Shown here piece by piece: positions 49,782 to 63,531 of a stretch of DNA of 64,000 nt. How positions within the stretch are numbered: the stretch's first letter is position 1; each line of letters starts with the position of its first letter. Below the pieces are notes generated by a model. That model was not told the origin of the DNA. It was given only the letters and a program-made list of their open reading frames with translations, and ran no database searches. Source of the stretch: Halobacterium sp. KA-4 (GTDB lineage Archaea > Halobacteriota > Halobacteria > Halobacteriales > Halobacteriaceae); NCBI RefSeq assembly GCF_021028995.1, contig NZ_JAJJZG010000003.1, positions 1-64,000 on the forward strand, in the 5' to 3' direction. Made by a program: the position numbers and the translations under genes.

Positions 49782-49955
49782 ATGCTCGACCGCACCACCC
49801 GACTCGCGCTGTTCACGCTGTACCAGTCCGCCCTCGCTCTGGGCATCGCGTTGCTGCCCGTCGCGCTGCTCGCTCGCCGCGCCGGCGTCACGCTCCCGGT
49901 CCGCCGCCTCGTCGAGCGCACCGAGCAAGCGTACAAGGCCCGCGCTGCGAACTGA
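49782..49955 (+). CDS. 57-residue single-span membrane protein
   Basis: From the ATG at 49782 (MLDRTTRLALFTLYQSALAL), selected because a TATA box lies 32 bases upstream. One hydrophobic helix (about 8-30) is followed by a basic C-terminal helix (RRLVERTEQAYKARAAN). It precedes psmB by about 100 bases, but psmB has its own TATA box. Similar small proteins may occur in other haloarchaea; the function is unknown. Confidence 0.65.
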   Translation: MLDRTTRLALFTLYQSALALGIALLPVALLARRAGVTLPVRRLVERTEQAYKARAAN

Positions 49956-50020
49956 ACATCCGGCGGAGACAGCCGCTATCGCCTGATTCTCCCGCGTCGC
50001 GAATCCCCGGAAAAGATGGT

Positions 50021-50028
50021 TTTATCCG
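50021..50028 (+). promoter_or_regulatory. TATA box of psmB
   Basis: TTTTATCC is centred 28 bases before the psmB ATG at 50052, indicating an own promoter and a nearly leaderless transcript. Confidence 0.6.
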
Positions 50029-50051
50029 TCCCGGACTGGTAACGTCTGGTA

Positions 50052-50783
50052 ATGTTCAACAGCAACGAGGGCTCGGACTTCGCCCGGAACCAGGCACGGT
50101 TCGGCGGCACCCAGAACCCCTACGAGCCGGAAGTCGGCTCCCTCCCCGACAACGACCGCTCGGGCGCTGACGACGAGTACGTCAACAAGACCGGCACCAC
50201 CATCGTCGGCCTCACCACCGAGGACGGCGTCGTGATGGCGTCCGACATGCGCGCGAGCCTCGGTGGCCGCGTCGTCTCCAACAAGGATGTTCAGAAGGTC
50301 GAAGAGATTCAGCCCAACGCGGCGCTCTCGATGTCCGGCTCCGTTGGCGGCGCGCAGAGCTTCATCCGCTCGCTGCGCGCGGAAGCGAACCTCTACGAGG
50401 CCCGCCGCGGCGAGTACATGTCCGTCAGCGCGCTCGCCACCATGGCGTCGAACCTCCTCCGTGGCGGCCCGTTCTTCCGCGTCGTCCCGATTCTGGGCGG
50501 CGTCGACGACGAGGGCGGCCACGTCTTCAGCCTCGACCCCTCCGGGAGTTCGCTCTCGGACAACTACACCGCGCAGGGCTCCGGCATGCCGTACGCGCTC
50601 GGTGTGCTCGAACAGGAGTTCAGCGACGACCTCACCACCGACGAGGCCGTCACCGTCGCCGCGCAGGCCATCGACTCCGCCAGCGAGCGTGACACTGCCT
50701 CCGGTAACGGTATCCACGTCACGAAGATTACGCCCGAGAACGTCGAGATTGTCGGTCACAAGGACGTCGACGACGTCCTGTAA
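50052..50783 (+). CDS. psmB: Proteasome beta subunit
   Basis: 243 residues. Catalytic subunit of the 20S proteasome. A 48-residue propeptide is removed at NKTG/TTIVGL, exposing the nucleophile Thr49. Lys and Asp of the active site lie in TTEDGVVMASDMRASLGGRV-type sequence. Strand and helix order and the closing HVTKITPENVEIVG match other archaeal beta subunits. The alpha subunit gene is not in the window. Confidence 0.97.
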   Translation: MFNSNEGSDFARNQARFGGTQNPYEPEVGSLPDNDRSGADDEYVNKTGTTIVGLTTEDGVVMASDMRASLGGRVVSNKDVQKVEEIQPNAALSMSGSVGGAQSFIRSLRAEANLYEARRGEYMSVSALATMASNLLRGGPFFRVVPILGGVDDEGGHVFSLDPSGSSLSDNYTAQGSGMPYALGVLEQEFSDDLTTDEAVTVAAQAIDSASERDTASGNGIHVTKITPENVEIVGHKDVDDVL

Positions 50784-50853
50784 CGGCCGCTTCGACTCCC
50801 CCTCGTCTTCCTCTCCTCCGTTTTTCTCACGACCGTAGCGACGCGGCCGCCGT

Positions 50854-52383
50854 TCAGTCGAGGCCGTCGCCTCGGCCGAGCCAGTCCGCGAAACTGCCTT
50901 CGAGGAGGGTCTCGCGCTGGTTCTCGATGTACTCGCACTGCATCGCGTACACCGCATTCTCGAAGGAGTTGCCGTCGTAGAGCGCGCTCCGGACGTGGTC
51001 GCGCTTCCACGACGCGGGCGTGGTTTCGTGGCGGGCGCGCTGGCGCAGCGGCCACAGGTACTTCGCGGCCTGCTCGTTTGAGAGGCCGCGGCGGCGCAGC
51101 CCGGCTTCGGCCTGCTCGAAGAGGTCTTCGTAGATGTCCGCGGTGTCGGTGACGCGGTCACCCTCACTAGTAATCCACGCGAGGTCCGCGTCGATGCCGT
51201 TGCGCGCGGCGTCGTAGAAACTCTCGCGGGCGGTCTCCCAGTCGAGGTCGTACAGGGGGTGTTCGGTCCGCGGGAGGTTCTCCAGGAGGCCCGCGAACGC
51301 CGCCTGCACCGCGATGGTGTCCCGGACGGTCGGCTGGCCGGCGATGGGGCGGAACTCGATGCGGGCGTTCGCGTTCTCCTTCGAGGAGCCGCCGAACACC
51401 GGCCGCACCCACCGCCAGAACGTGCCGTGCTTGCGCCGCCAGTGCGCGAACTCGTCGTCGAAGCGCCCGCTCCCCGACACCGGCATCGGGACGATGGTGT
51501 TGTCCTCGGCGACGCGGTCAACGGCGTCCGCGACGCTCTCGAAGTCCTCGGGGAACCGGACCTTCTGCTGTTCGCCGGGAACGTTCAACACCGTCTCGAA
51601 GACGTCGATGCGGGACTCCTGCCAGCCGTCGACGAGAATCTCCTCGGGCGTGGCGTCCTCGTCGTAGAGGTCCGGCGGGAACAACGGCGAGTTCACGCAC
51701 AGCGCCAGCAGCGGGCCCGCGAACCGGAGCGCGTACCGAAAGTACGTCGGCAGGTCGACGGCCTGTGGCACCTGATAGTGGGGCTGAATGGACGTGATGA
51801 GCGCCTCCGGCATCACGGTGTCCGCCTCCAGAGAGACGTGCGGGGCGTCGAGTTTCATACCGGCTGGCTGGTCGGTGTTGGCCATCGCGTGGTAGCGCGC
51901 GGACGCCGACATGTTCGTCGCGATTTCGACGCCGTCCCGCGAGACGCTGTCTGTGAGGTAGTCGCGCGCGGTCTCGCCCTCGGGTGGTATCGTCCACATG
52001 CCGTCGCTGACGAGGTGCAGGCCTTCCGCGTCCATCGGCTCCTCGGCGGCGTCGAGGTTCGCCCGCACCTCCATCTCCTGGGCGCGCAAGCCGTGCTCGT
52101 TCAGTGGCTGCGGGCTTGTCGTCATCTCCGCGTTGTGGAGGCCCAGTTCCTTCTCGAATCCGACGAACTCCAGCACGCGCCGCGGGACGCGCGCCAGCGA
52201 GCCCTCGTCATTGACCGCGTAGAACTCGTACTCGAGGCCGACGATGGCCTGCGGGTTGTCGAACGTGCCCGCGGCGATTTCGGCTTTCACGACCTCGGCG
52301 TCCTCGCGGACCTGCTGCTGGAACGCCTCGGCGTCCACGTCCAGAGTGTCTCGCACTCGCTCCACGAGGTCCGGGCCTGTCAT
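50854..52383 (-). CDS. Glutamate-cysteine ligase-like (GCS2-type) protein
   Basis: 509 residues. The N-terminal AIVGLEYEFYAVNDEG is the conserved G-x-E-x-E-F metal and ATP site of carboxylate-amine ligases of the GCS2 class. ELGLHNAEMTTSPQPL and ARIEFRPIAGQPTV fit the same fold. Haloarchaea use gamma-glutamylcysteine as a thiol, made by such enzymes, but there are several related families and this one is longer than the known GshA (about 360), so the product may differ. Leftward, between psmB and ligase. Confidence 0.65.
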   Translation of the reverse strand: MTGPDLVERVRDTLDVDAEAFQQQVREDAEVVKAEIAAGTFDNPQAIVGLEYEFYAVNDEGSLARVPRRVLEFVGFEKELGLHNAEMTTSPQPLNEHGLRAQEMEVRANLDAAEEPMDAEGLHLVSDGMWTIPPEGETARDYLTDSVSRDGVEIATNMSASARYHAMANTDQPAGMKLDAPHVSLEADTVMPEALITSIQPHYQVPQAVDLPTYFRYALRFAGPLLALCVNSPLFPPDLYDEDATPEEILVDGWQESRIDVFETVLNVPGEQQKVRFPEDFESVADAVDRVAEDNTIVPMPVSGSGRFDDEFAHWRRKHGTFWRWVRPVFGGSSKENANARIEFRPIAGQPTVRDTIAVQAAFAGLLENLPRTEHPLYDLDWETARESFYDAARNGIDADLAWITSEGDRVTDTADIYEDLFEQAEAGLRRRGLSNEQAAKYLWPLRQRARHETTPASWKRDHVRSALYDGNSFENAVYAMQCEYIENQRETLLEGSFADWLGRGDGLD

Positions 52384-52477
52384 GGCGTGGGGTTTGTCGC
52401 CCCGCGACTAATAAGCGCGGTGGGTGGGTGAGCGCGGTTCGCGCGTTTTAACTGCGGGAACTGGCTACCCAACGACA

Positions 52478-54145
52478 ATGGAATTCGGTTCGTTCGCCGC
52501 GCACGCCGCCGACATCGAGGCTACAGACGCGGACCTCGACGTCGTCACGAAGGTCGCGGCCCTGTTCGACGAGGCCGGCGACGACCTCGCGGTGGTCGCG
52601 CGATTCGTCCAAGGGCGGGTGTTCCCGGCGCACTCGGAGACGAAACTCGACATCGGGCCGCGGCTCTGCTACGAGGCGCTCGCTCGCGCGGCACCCACGA
52701 ACGTCACCGTCGAGGACGTCGAAGACCGGCTCGCGGAGACCGGCGACATCGGCGAGGTCGCCGGGAACCTCGACCTCGGCGGGCAGGCAGGACTCGGCGC
52801 ATTTGCGGCAGACAGCGGTGACGACAACCTGACCGTCGCCGAGGTGTACGAGGACCTGAGTGCGCTCGCGGCCGCCGAGGGCGACGGCAGCCAGGACGAG
52901 AAGGTGACGCTGCTGTTCGGGCTGTTCAACGACTGCTCGGGCGAGGAAGCGCGGTACCTCGCGCGCCTCGTGCTCGGGGAGATGCGCATCGGCGTCGGCG
53001 AGGGCGCGGTTCGGGACGCCATCGCGGAAGCGTTCGACGTTCCTGTCGAAGCCGCCGAGCGCGCGCTCCAGGTGTCGAACGACTACGGGCTCGTGGCCGT
53101 GACCGCCCGCGATGAGGGCGTAGAAGGCCTCGACGCGATGCACCTGGAAGTCGGGCGGCCCGTGCAGGCGATGCTCGCGCAGGCCGGCACCGTCACCGAC
53201 GCCCTCGACGAGTGGGACGAGGCCGCCGTGGAGACGAAGTTCGACGGCGCGCGCGTTCAGGTCCACTGGGACGGCGACGACGTGTCGCTGTACTCGCGGA
53301 ACATGGAGGACGTCACGGACGCGCTCCCGGAACTCGTAGAGTTCGTCAAGGACCATGTCGACGCGCCCGTGATTCTAGACGGCGAGGCGGTCGCGGTCGA
53401 CGACGACGGGAACCCGCTGCCCTTCCAAGAGATTCTCAAGCGCTTCCGCCGCAAGCACGACGTCGAACAGATGCGCGACGAGATTCGCGTCGAACTGAAC
53501 GCCTTCGACTGCCTGCACGCCCACGGAGAGGACCTGCTCGACGAGCCGTTCCGCGAGCGCCACCAACGCCTCCGCGACGTCGTCGACGACGAATCCGCAG
53601 TTTCGGAGATTCTGATTACGGACGACGCCGACGAGATTGCGGCCTTCGAGGAGCGCGCCCTCGAAGCGGGCCACGAGGGCATCATGCTGAAAGACCCGGA
53701 CGCGGCGTACACGCCCGGGGACCGCGGGAAGCACTGGCTGAAGCGCAAGCCCGACGTGGAGACGCTGGATTTGGTCGTGACCGGCGCGGAGTGGGGTGAG
53801 GGCCGGCGCGCGTCGTTCCTCGGGACGTTCATGCTCTCCGCGCGCGACGAAGAGACCGACGAGTACGCGACCATCGGAAAGGTCGCCACCGGCATCACCG
53901 ACGAGGAACTCGCGGACCTCACGGACCTCCTGGAGCCACACATCCGCAGCGAGGACGGCCAGAAAGTGGACCTCGAACCCGCCGTCGTCTTCGAGGTCGG
54001 CTACGAGGAGATTCAGACATCGCCGACCTACGAGTCGGGGTACGCGCTCCGGTTCCCACGGTTCGTCACCGTCCGCGGGGAAAAACCCCCAGAGAACGCC
54101 GACACCATCGAGCGCGTCGAGCGCCTCGCCGAGCAGCAGGGCTGA
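52478..54145 (+). CDS. lig: ATP-dependent DNA ligase
   Basis: 555 residues from the ATG at 52478. The adenylated lysine is Lys254 in VETKFDGARVQVHW. The other nucleotidyltransferase motifs are present (SRNMEDVTDALPELVE, ILDGEAVAV, GIMLKDPDAAYTPG, HWLKRKPD). An N-terminal DNA-binding domain (1-about 230) and a C-terminal OB fold complete the archaeal replicative ligase. It seals Okazaki fragments with PCNA. The next gene, a HAD phosphatase, follows 39 bases after its stop. Confidence 0.95.
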   Translation: MEFGSFAAHAADIEATDADLDVVTKVAALFDEAGDDLAVVARFVQGRVFPAHSETKLDIGPRLCYEALARAAPTNVTVEDVEDRLAETGDIGEVAGNLDLGGQAGLGAFAADSGDDNLTVAEVYEDLSALAAAEGDGSQDEKVTLLFGLFNDCSGEEARYLARLVLGEMRIGVGEGAVRDAIAEAFDVPVEAAERALQVSNDYGLVAVTARDEGVEGLDAMHLEVGRPVQAMLAQAGTVTDALDEWDEAAVETKFDGARVQVHWDGDDVSLYSRNMEDVTDALPELVEFVKDHVDAPVILDGEAVAVDDDGNPLPFQEILKRFRRKHDVEQMRDEIRVELNAFDCLHAHGEDLLDEPFRERHQRLRDVVDDESAVSEILITDDADEIAAFEERALEAGHEGIMLKDPDAAYTPGDRGKHWLKRKPDVETLDLVVTGAEWGEGRRASFLGTFMLSARDEETDEYATIGKVATGITDEELADLTDLLEPHIRSEDGQKVDLEPAVVFEVGYEEIQTSPTYESGYALRFPRFVTVRGEKPPENADTIERVERLAEQQG

Positions 54146-54184
54146 CGGCGATGCGTTGAACACGCCAGCCGCCCAAGGAGCGGT

Positions 54185-54964
54185 ATGAACGTTCGTGGCG
54201 CCGTCGTGGACCTCGACGGCACCGTCCTCCGCGGCGAGACGCTCCTCCCGGGCGCTGCCGCTGCCGTGGCCGCCCTCCGAGAACGCCTCGACCGCGTGCT
54301 CTTCCTGACGAACAATCCCACGATTCCGCCCCGCGAGTACGCGGTACGGCTCCGCGAGTTGGGCGTCGACACGACCGCTGACGACGTGCTCACGTCGACT
54401 GCTGCGACCGTCGCGTACCTCCACGAGAACCACGCGGACGAACGTGCATTTCCCATCGCCGAGTCGGCCATCGTCGACCAGCTCCGCGATGCCGACGTGC
54501 CGTTGACCGACGACCCCGACGCCGCCGAGGTGGTCGTCGCGGGCTACCACCGCGAGTTCCACTACCGCGACCTGCAGGCCGCCCTCGACGCGCTCGGCGG
54601 GGAGACGGCGTTCGTCGGCACGGACCGCGACACAACGATTCCCACCGAAGACGGTCGTTCGCCCGGGTCGGGCGCCATCATCCGAGCGGTCGCGGGCGTC
54701 ACCGACCGAGAGCCCGATGCAGTCCTGGGGAAGCCGTCGGCGACGACCGCGCGCCTCGCCGCCGACCGCATCGGCGTCCCGAGCGACGAGTGCGTGCTCG
54801 TGGGCGACCGCCTCGACACGGACATCGCGATGGGCGAGCGCACGGGGATGACGACGGTGCTCGTGCGCACGGGCGTCAGCGGCGACGCCGACCTCGCGGA
54901 CAGCGACGTCCAGCCCGACTACGTCCGCGACTCGCTGGCGGACGTACCCGCCCTGTTGGACTGA
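54185..54964 (+). CDS. HAD-superfamily phosphatase, NagD-like
   Basis: 259 residues. HAD motifs: VVDLDGTVLRG (about 7-17, nucleophile Asp9), FLTNNP (about 41-46), LGKPS (Lys about 180) and VGDRLDTDIAMG (about 200-211). A C2-type cap with AEVVVAGYHREFHYRDL lies between. Members hydrolyse phosphoglycolate, nucleotides or sugar phosphates; the substrate is not evident. Near the DNA ligase it may be in the same transcript. Confidence 0.9.
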   Translation: MNVRGAVVDLDGTVLRGETLLPGAAAAVAALRERLDRVLFLTNNPTIPPREYAVRLRELGVDTTADDVLTSTAATVAYLHENHADERAFPIAESAIVDQLRDADVPLTDDPDAAEVVVAGYHREFHYRDLQAALDALGGETAFVGTDRDTTIPTEDGRSPGSGAIIRAVAGVTDREPDAVLGKPSATTARLAADRIGVPSDECVLVGDRLDTDIAMGERTGMTTVLVRTGVSGDADLADSDVQPDYVRDSLADVPALLD

Positions 54965-54967
54965 CGG

Positions 54968-56152
54968 TCAGTCGTGGAAGTAGGGCACGGCGAGCGCGAA
55001 CCCGACGACCGTGAGCGCGAGCGCGTAGCCGAACGCGGCGGCGTACGAGCCAGTCGCCTGAATCACTTCGCCAGCGATTAAGGGCGCGCTGAACGCGCCG
55101 AACAGCCCGAGACTCGTGAGCAGCGCGACGGCCGTGGTGACGCTATCGTCGGAAACTGTGCGCGGCACGACGCCGTAGAAGAGCCCGAGACTCAACTGCA
55201 CGAAGTAGCCGCCGACGAGCAGGAACGCCGCGACCACGAGGTACGTCTCGGAGAGCGCGATGCCGACGAGCGTGACGCCGGAGACGACCAGCGACGCGAG
55301 CACGACCGGGCGGGCGCGCCCGCCGAACAACCGGTCGGTGACGACGCCGCCGCTGGCGCGCGCACCAGCCCCGAGGAGTGGGAACATCGCGGTGAGCGCG
55401 CCGCTCTGCGCGAGCGATAGCCCCAGTTCGCTGGTGAGGTACGTCGGTACCCAGCTGTTGACGAAAAGGTACAGCGAGTACGCGACGAACCCGAGCACGC
55501 AGACGAGCAGCACCGCGCGGTTGCGCGCGACGGCGAGCACGTCGCCGAGCGCGGGAATCTTCCCGGTGCCGCCGCCGGACAGGTCGGCCTCCCAGCCGAG
55601 GAGGATGCCAGCGAGCGCAGGCAACAAGAACAGCGGGTAGACGAGGAAGACCGAGGCAGCGCCGTACTCGGCGACGATGGTCGGGCCCGTGAGGTGGCCG
55701 ACGGCGAACCCGATGGGGCCGCTGGCGGTGAACAGGCCGGTGGCGGTCGCGGCGTTCCGGAACTGCCCGAAGACGGTGAGCCCGGTGTTCCAGAGGAGGA
55801 CGAAGCCGAGGCCGGCGACGACGCGCGACCACAGCACGGGCCAGTAGGCTCCCTGCTGGGTGAACTGCCAACTGGCCGCACCGCCGACGAGGAATACGGC
55901 GGTCGCGAACGCGAAACTGTGCGGCGCGCCGAACCGGTCGACGACGGCCCCCGCGGGGAGGCTAGCGACGACGGCGACGCCGAGCATGACGCTGACGAGC
56001 CAGCTCACTTCCGCAGCGCTCGCGCCGAGCTGCGCGGACAGCACCGGGGTCGTGCTCGCGGGGACGATTTCGTACGCGCCCGATGCGACGGCCGTGCCGA
56101 GGATGCTGGCGACCACGACCGGGTGGTCGCGGAGCGCCGGACGGTGGTCCAT
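54968..56152 (-). CDS. Major facilitator superfamily transporter
   Basis: 394 residues with about 12 hydrophobic segments. The loop after helix 2 reads GAVVDRFGAPHSF, the weak form of the MFS G-x3-D-R-x-G motif, and GGVVTDRLFGGRARP is its counterpart in the second half. It is a secondary transporter of the nitrate/drug type; the substrate is not identifiable. Convergent with the HAD gene, three bases apart. Confidence 0.9.
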   Translation of the reverse strand: MDHRPALRDHPVVVASILGTAVASGAYEIVPASTTPVLSAQLGASAAEVSWLVSVMLGVAVVASLPAGAVVDRFGAPHSFAFATAVFLVGGAASWQFTQQGAYWPVLWSRVVAGLGFVLLWNTGLTVFGQFRNAATATGLFTASGPIGFAVGHLTGPTIVAEYGAASVFLVYPLFLLPALAGILLGWEADLSGGGTGKIPALGDVLAVARNRAVLLVCVLGFVAYSLYLFVNSWVPTYLTSELGLSLAQSGALTAMFPLLGAGARASGGVVTDRLFGGRARPVVLASLVVSGVTLVGIALSETYLVVAAFLLVGGYFVQLSLGLFYGVVPRTVSDDSVTTAVALLTSLGLFGAFSAPLIAGEVIQATGSYAAAFGYALALTVVGFALAVPYFHD

Positions 56153-56230
56153 AGCGGCGAGGGGTCCCGCAGGTTCAAGTCGCTATCCCCGGCGGCAACC
56201 GAGACGCGAAAAACGAGGACGGCAGCCCGA

Positions 56231-57340
56231 CTACAGGACGCCCATCTCGTCAAGGCGCTCGGGCAGGTAGGTGTCCGTTACGAAGTCGAGGCCACGAGAG
56301 GCGAGCGCCTGCTGTTCGGCCTTCTTATCGATGTCGAGCTGGAGTTCGATCTGTTCTTTCCAGAAGTCGCTCTGGAAGCGCGGGTCCTCCAATTCGGACT
56401 CAAGGGCGTTCACGTCAGAGTCGCCAAGCGGGTCCGTCGGCAGGTCGTAGTCGACGATGTCCTGCGGGCGGATGCCGACGAACTGCGCTTCGGGGGTGGC
56501 GAGGTACTTCGAAAGGTGCGCGGACTTGATGGAGCCATAGGAGACGGAGCCGAAGATGCGGTACGACCACGGGTCACCGTCAGTGAACACGGTGATGGGG
56601 AGGCCGAGTTCGTCGTGGAGGCGCTTGATGAGCCGGCGCGTCGCCCGCGCGGGCTGGCCGCCGAGGTGGACGACGAGGCAGTCGTACTCGTCGTCGAAAC
56701 CGTTCTCAACGAGGCGGTCCCGCATCCCACCGGTCTCCACACACATCACGAAGTCCGCGTCGCAGTCCATGAACTCGATGGTGTCGGGGTTATTCGGAAT
56801 CTGGTAGCCGCCCTGCCCGACGTCGTCCTGGCAGTGAATCTCGCGGTCCCCGCGGTTGGTCTGCTCGCGGATGCGTAGCGGGCCCATCACCTTCGCGCCG
56901 GACTCCTCGGGGCGCATGTGGAAGTCCTCGCGCTTCACGCCGGAGACGATTTCGAGGTCCTCGACGAGCTTGTCGGACTCGCTCTGATCGTTGAATTGGG
57001 CTTCCTCCTCGTCCCACGACTCGGAAAGGTAGTACAATTCACGCAGCGTCGACGAGCGGTCCTCGTCGAGCTGCTGGGCGAGGAAGTCGATGGTGTAGAC
57101 GGACTTGAGGAGCTTGCGCGCGCCGCGCACAGAGTTCGCCGAGCGCGTGCTCGTGCGGTCGCCGTACACCCACACGTCGGAGTCCTCGTCGTACTCGATG
57201 TTGGACTTCGAACGCGTAGGTAGCGACATCTTCGGAACGTCGCCGCGCTCGAACTGGTCGTAGAACTGTTCGGCCAGCTCGACGAGCTGGTCGCGGGCGT
57301 CGTCGCCCTTCGGGGTGTCTGGGGTGTTTGCGTCGCTCAT
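56231..57340 (-). CDS. top6A: DNA topoisomerase VI subunit A (Spo11-like)
   Basis: 369 residues from the ATG at 57340. The DNA-cutting subunit of topoisomerase VI: the tyrosine pair in [11 protein letters not shown] (Tyr103/104) supplies the nucleophile. The Toprim residues lie in [11 protein letters not shown] and [13 protein letters not shown]. It forms an A2B2 enzyme with Top6B that relaxes and decatenates DNA. It overlaps top6B by one base (TAATG), so both are made together. Confidence 0.96.
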   Translation of the reverse strand: MSDANTPDTPKGDDARDQLVELAEQFYDQFERGDVPKMSLPTRSKSNIEYDEDSDVWVYGDRTSTRSANSVRGARKLLKSVYTIDFLAQQLDEDRSSTLRELYYLSESWDEEEAQFNDQSESDKLVEDLEIVSGVKREDFHMRPEESGAKVMGPLRIREQTNRGDREIHCQDDVGQGGYQIPNNPDTIEFMDCDADFVMCVETGGMRDRLVENGFDDEYDCLVVHLGGQPARATRRLIKRLHDELGLPITVFTDGDPWSYRIFGSVSYGSIKSAHLSKYLATPEAQFVGIRPQDIVDYDLPTDPLGDSDVNALESELEDPRFQSDFWKEQIELQLDIDKKAEQQALASRGLDFVTDTYLPERLDEMGVL

Positions 57341-59739
57341 TAGTTGACAGTGAGGCGGGCGTCCTCGACGCCCTGCACGGAGAGGTCGAACTCCGCGTCG
57401 TCCGGTACGCTGTACGTCAGTTCCGCGGTGTCGCCGCCGGAGACAGAGGGCGACCACTTCACGAACCACTCGCCGTCCATCTCCACGACGTTGCCGTCGG
57501 AGGCGTCCGCGGGCTCGGCGGTGACGATGTCCGTGACGTCGACATCCGCGGCCGTGTTGCCGTGGTTCTCGACGCGCAGCGTCACCTCGCCGTCGTCGAT
57601 TTCGCGTTCGACGAGGACGTTGTTCATGATGCGCGCCAGCGAGTCCTCGACGTCGAGGGCCTCGTTGCCGGTCATGTCGGATACCTTCTCCGCCATGGTG
57701 GGGAGGATGTCCATGATGACATTCTGTTTCTGCTGGCGTTTGCGCATCGACTGACGCTTGTTGAGGAACGACTTAAGGTCGCGGGCGGCTTCCCGGACTG
57801 CGAGTTCGATTTCGTCCTCGATTTCCTCGACGGACGCCACTGCGTCCTTCGATTCACTGGTGAACGGCACATTCGTCGACGCGACGTGGACCATGATGAC
57901 AGCGGGACCCTGCGGGAGGCCGCTGCCGCCGGGCTGGTCGAGGTTGTAGTTCCGCCAGCCGATGTCCTTGACGACGTTCGTCGTCGCACAGGCTCCGCGC
58001 TGGTAGACCAGCGGCACGCGGTTCGCGAACCGCATCAGATCGACGCCGCCCTGGTCTTCGAGTTCACCGCCGTACGCGATGCCCGCTTCCACGATGAACG
58101 GGTCGCCGCCGTGGACTTCGGCGTCGCGGGTGGCTGCGGAGTAGAACTCCGCGTCGAACTCCTTGCGGAGGCCCGCTTCGACGAGGTCGTCCTTGATGGG
58201 CGACAGGCAGGAGGTCGGCGGCGCCATCACGTCGACGCTCGCCATCGCGTCCAGCAGTTCGCTGGCGGTGTCACGGTCGCCCGCGACGTCCTTGGTCTTC
58301 GGGAGGTCGTCGGGGACGGTCGCCATGTCCGTCCAGAGTTCCTCGACGACGTTCTCGCGGGCGGTGTCGCCGACGGTCGCGTCCTCGACCTCCTCGGTCA
58401 TCTCCGCGGCGCGGTAGACGAACTCCGCCAATTTGGCGCGCGTCACGCGGTCGCGGGGCGTGTCGCTGCCGAATTTGTCGGCGATGCGCTCGGCGAGCCC
58501 GCGTACGGTTGCATCGTCCTTCTGGACGGTCGTCGCGGCGTCGACCGCGAGGAAGATGTCGGCCGCGCGGTCCTCGGTCAGCGCCGCCCACACCGCATCG
58601 ACGACGTGCTCCTGAACTGTGTCGCCGAACGTCGTCCCGGAGGACTCCTCGGACTCAGTCGCGGCGTCGGCGACGATTGCTTCGACTTCGGAGTACGCGA
58701 CACGCTCGGCGTCCTCGACGGCGTCGACAACGCGCTCGGCGAACGCCGCGGTGTCGTCGGCACCCTTGTTCGAGACGGCGTCCACGACGGCGGCTTCGAG
58801 GTCAGTTTCCGCGTCGATGCCCGGCGGCCGCCACCGCAATTCGCGGCCGTAGTGGCGGTCGCGGAACGCGTCCACGATGCCGTCGGCGGTCTTCTTCCCG
58901 ACCCGGGTGAACTCCGACTGGAGGAACCCGGAGACGGAATGGGAGTCGGTGTCGCCGAGCATCTTGATGAGCGTCCCGAGTTCGACCCCGTGGGGGTGGG
59001 GGCGAATCTCCTCGGTCTCCTCGGGGAGGCCCGCGCCCTCGGCGCGCTCGGCCTTGATTTCGCCCTTCGGCTCCTGCAGCTCGATGCGCGCGTGGGGGTT
59101 GACAACCGCGGTGTGCTTCACGTAATCGTGGAGCTGGCCGCGAGCGCGCATGTTCGCTTCGAGGTCCATCTCGATGCGCGTGCCGTGGGTCCCACGGAGG
59201 TCGCTCTCCGCCGCAGAGAGTTCCTCCTCGACGCTGATTTCGGGCTCGTTGGTATCCGTGTCGATGATGAGCTCGTAGTAATTCGACACACCCGAATCCT
59301 GCGTGCGACTCTCGATACGGACGGGTTTGCCAGAAGTCAACTGAGAGTACAATACAGCCGCTGAGATCCCGATTCCTTGCTGACCGCGACTCTGCTCTCG
59401 TGCGTGAAAGCGTGAGCCGTATAGGAGTTTCCCGAAGATTTTCGGAATCTGTTCTTTAGTGATGCCGGGGCCGTTGTCTTCGACGACGAGGGTGTAGTAG
59501 TCCCGCCCCTCTTTGATTTCGACGTAGATGTCTGGCAGGATGCCGGCTTCCTCGGTGGCGTCAAGGGCGTTGTCGACGGCCTCCTTGACGGCCGTCACCA
59601 GCCCTCGGGCTCCGCTGTCGAAGCCGAGCATGTGCTTGTTCTTCTCAAAGAACTCGGCGATGGAGATCTCACGCTGGCTCGCGGCGAGCTCCTCCGCGAT
59701 GCCCTCCTCTTCACCGAGTGTCGACTGGAAGGACGTCAT
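57340..59739 (-). CDS. top6B: DNA topoisomerase VI subunit B
   Basis: 799 residues from the ATG at 59739. The GHKL ATPase domain contains [11 protein letters not shown] (about 52-62), [10 protein letters not shown] and [15 protein letters not shown]. The H2TH and transducer regions follow, then an extended C-terminal Ig-like part with [20 protein letters not shown]. About 280 extra residues relative to 530-residue homologues lie between about 290 and 510 and are acidic, an insertion typical of haloarchaeal Top6B. Divergent from gyrB. Confidence 0.95.
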   Translation of the reverse strand: MTSFQSTLGEEEGIAEELAASQREISIAEFFEKNKHMLGFDSGARGLVTAVKEAVDNALDATEEAGILPDIYVEIKEGRDYYTLVVEDNGPGITKEQIPKIFGKLLYGSRFHAREQSRGQQGIGISAAVLYSQLTSGKPVRIESRTQDSGVSNYYELIIDTDTNEPEISVEEELSAAESDLRGTHGTRIEMDLEANMRARGQLHDYVKHTAVVNPHARIELQEPKGEIKAERAEGAGLPEETEEIRPHPHGVELGTLIKMLGDTDSHSVSGFLQSEFTRVGKKTADGIVDAFRDRHYGRELRWRPPGIDAETDLEAAVVDAVSNKGADDTAAFAERVVDAVEDAERVAYSEVEAIVADAATESEESSGTTFGDTVQEHVVDAVWAALTEDRAADIFLAVDAATTVQKDDATVRGLAERIADKFGSDTPRDRVTRAKLAEFVYRAAEMTEEVEDATVGDTARENVVEELWTDMATVPDDLPKTKDVAGDRDTASELLDAMASVDVMAPPTSCLSPIKDDLVEAGLRKEFDAEFYSAATRDAEVHGGDPFIVEAGIAYGGELEDQGGVDLMRFANRVPLVYQRGACATTNVVKDIGWRNYNLDQPGGSGLPQGPAVIMVHVASTNVPFTSESKDAVASVEEIEDEIELAVREAARDLKSFLNKRQSMRKRQQKQNVIMDILPTMAEKVSDMTGNEALDVEDSLARIMNNVLVEREIDDGEVTLRVENHGNTAADVDVTDIVTAEPADASDGNVVEMDGEWFVKWSPSVSGGDTAELTYSVPDDAEFDLSVQGVEDARLTVN

Positions 59740-59765
59740 TCGATACACGTAGTTCCCGTTCGGCG

Positions 59766-59773
59766 GGTAAAAC
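59766..59773 (-). promoter_or_regulatory. TATA box of the top6BA operon
   Basis: TTTTACCC on the minus strand is centred about 30 bases before the top6B ATG (59739). No Shine-Dalgarno is visible. Confidence 0.5.
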
Positions 59774-59865
59774 CCCAGCGGTGTGCGGGGTGAAAGTGAA
59801 ACTGAACGCGGGACGGCAGACGGACGCAAGACAATTGGTGGTTTTCGCGCGCACGCGTGCGAGTC

Positions 59866-59872
59866 TTTTTTA
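59866..59872 (+). promoter_or_regulatory. TATA box of the gyrBA operon
   Basis: TTTTTTA is centred 35 bases before the gyrB ATG (59904), inside the 164-base gap shared with divergent top6B. Confidence 0.5.
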
Positions 59873-59888
59873 CCGTCGGGGAGCCTAG

Positions 59889-63530
<3,642 letters not shown>

Positions 63531-63531
63531 C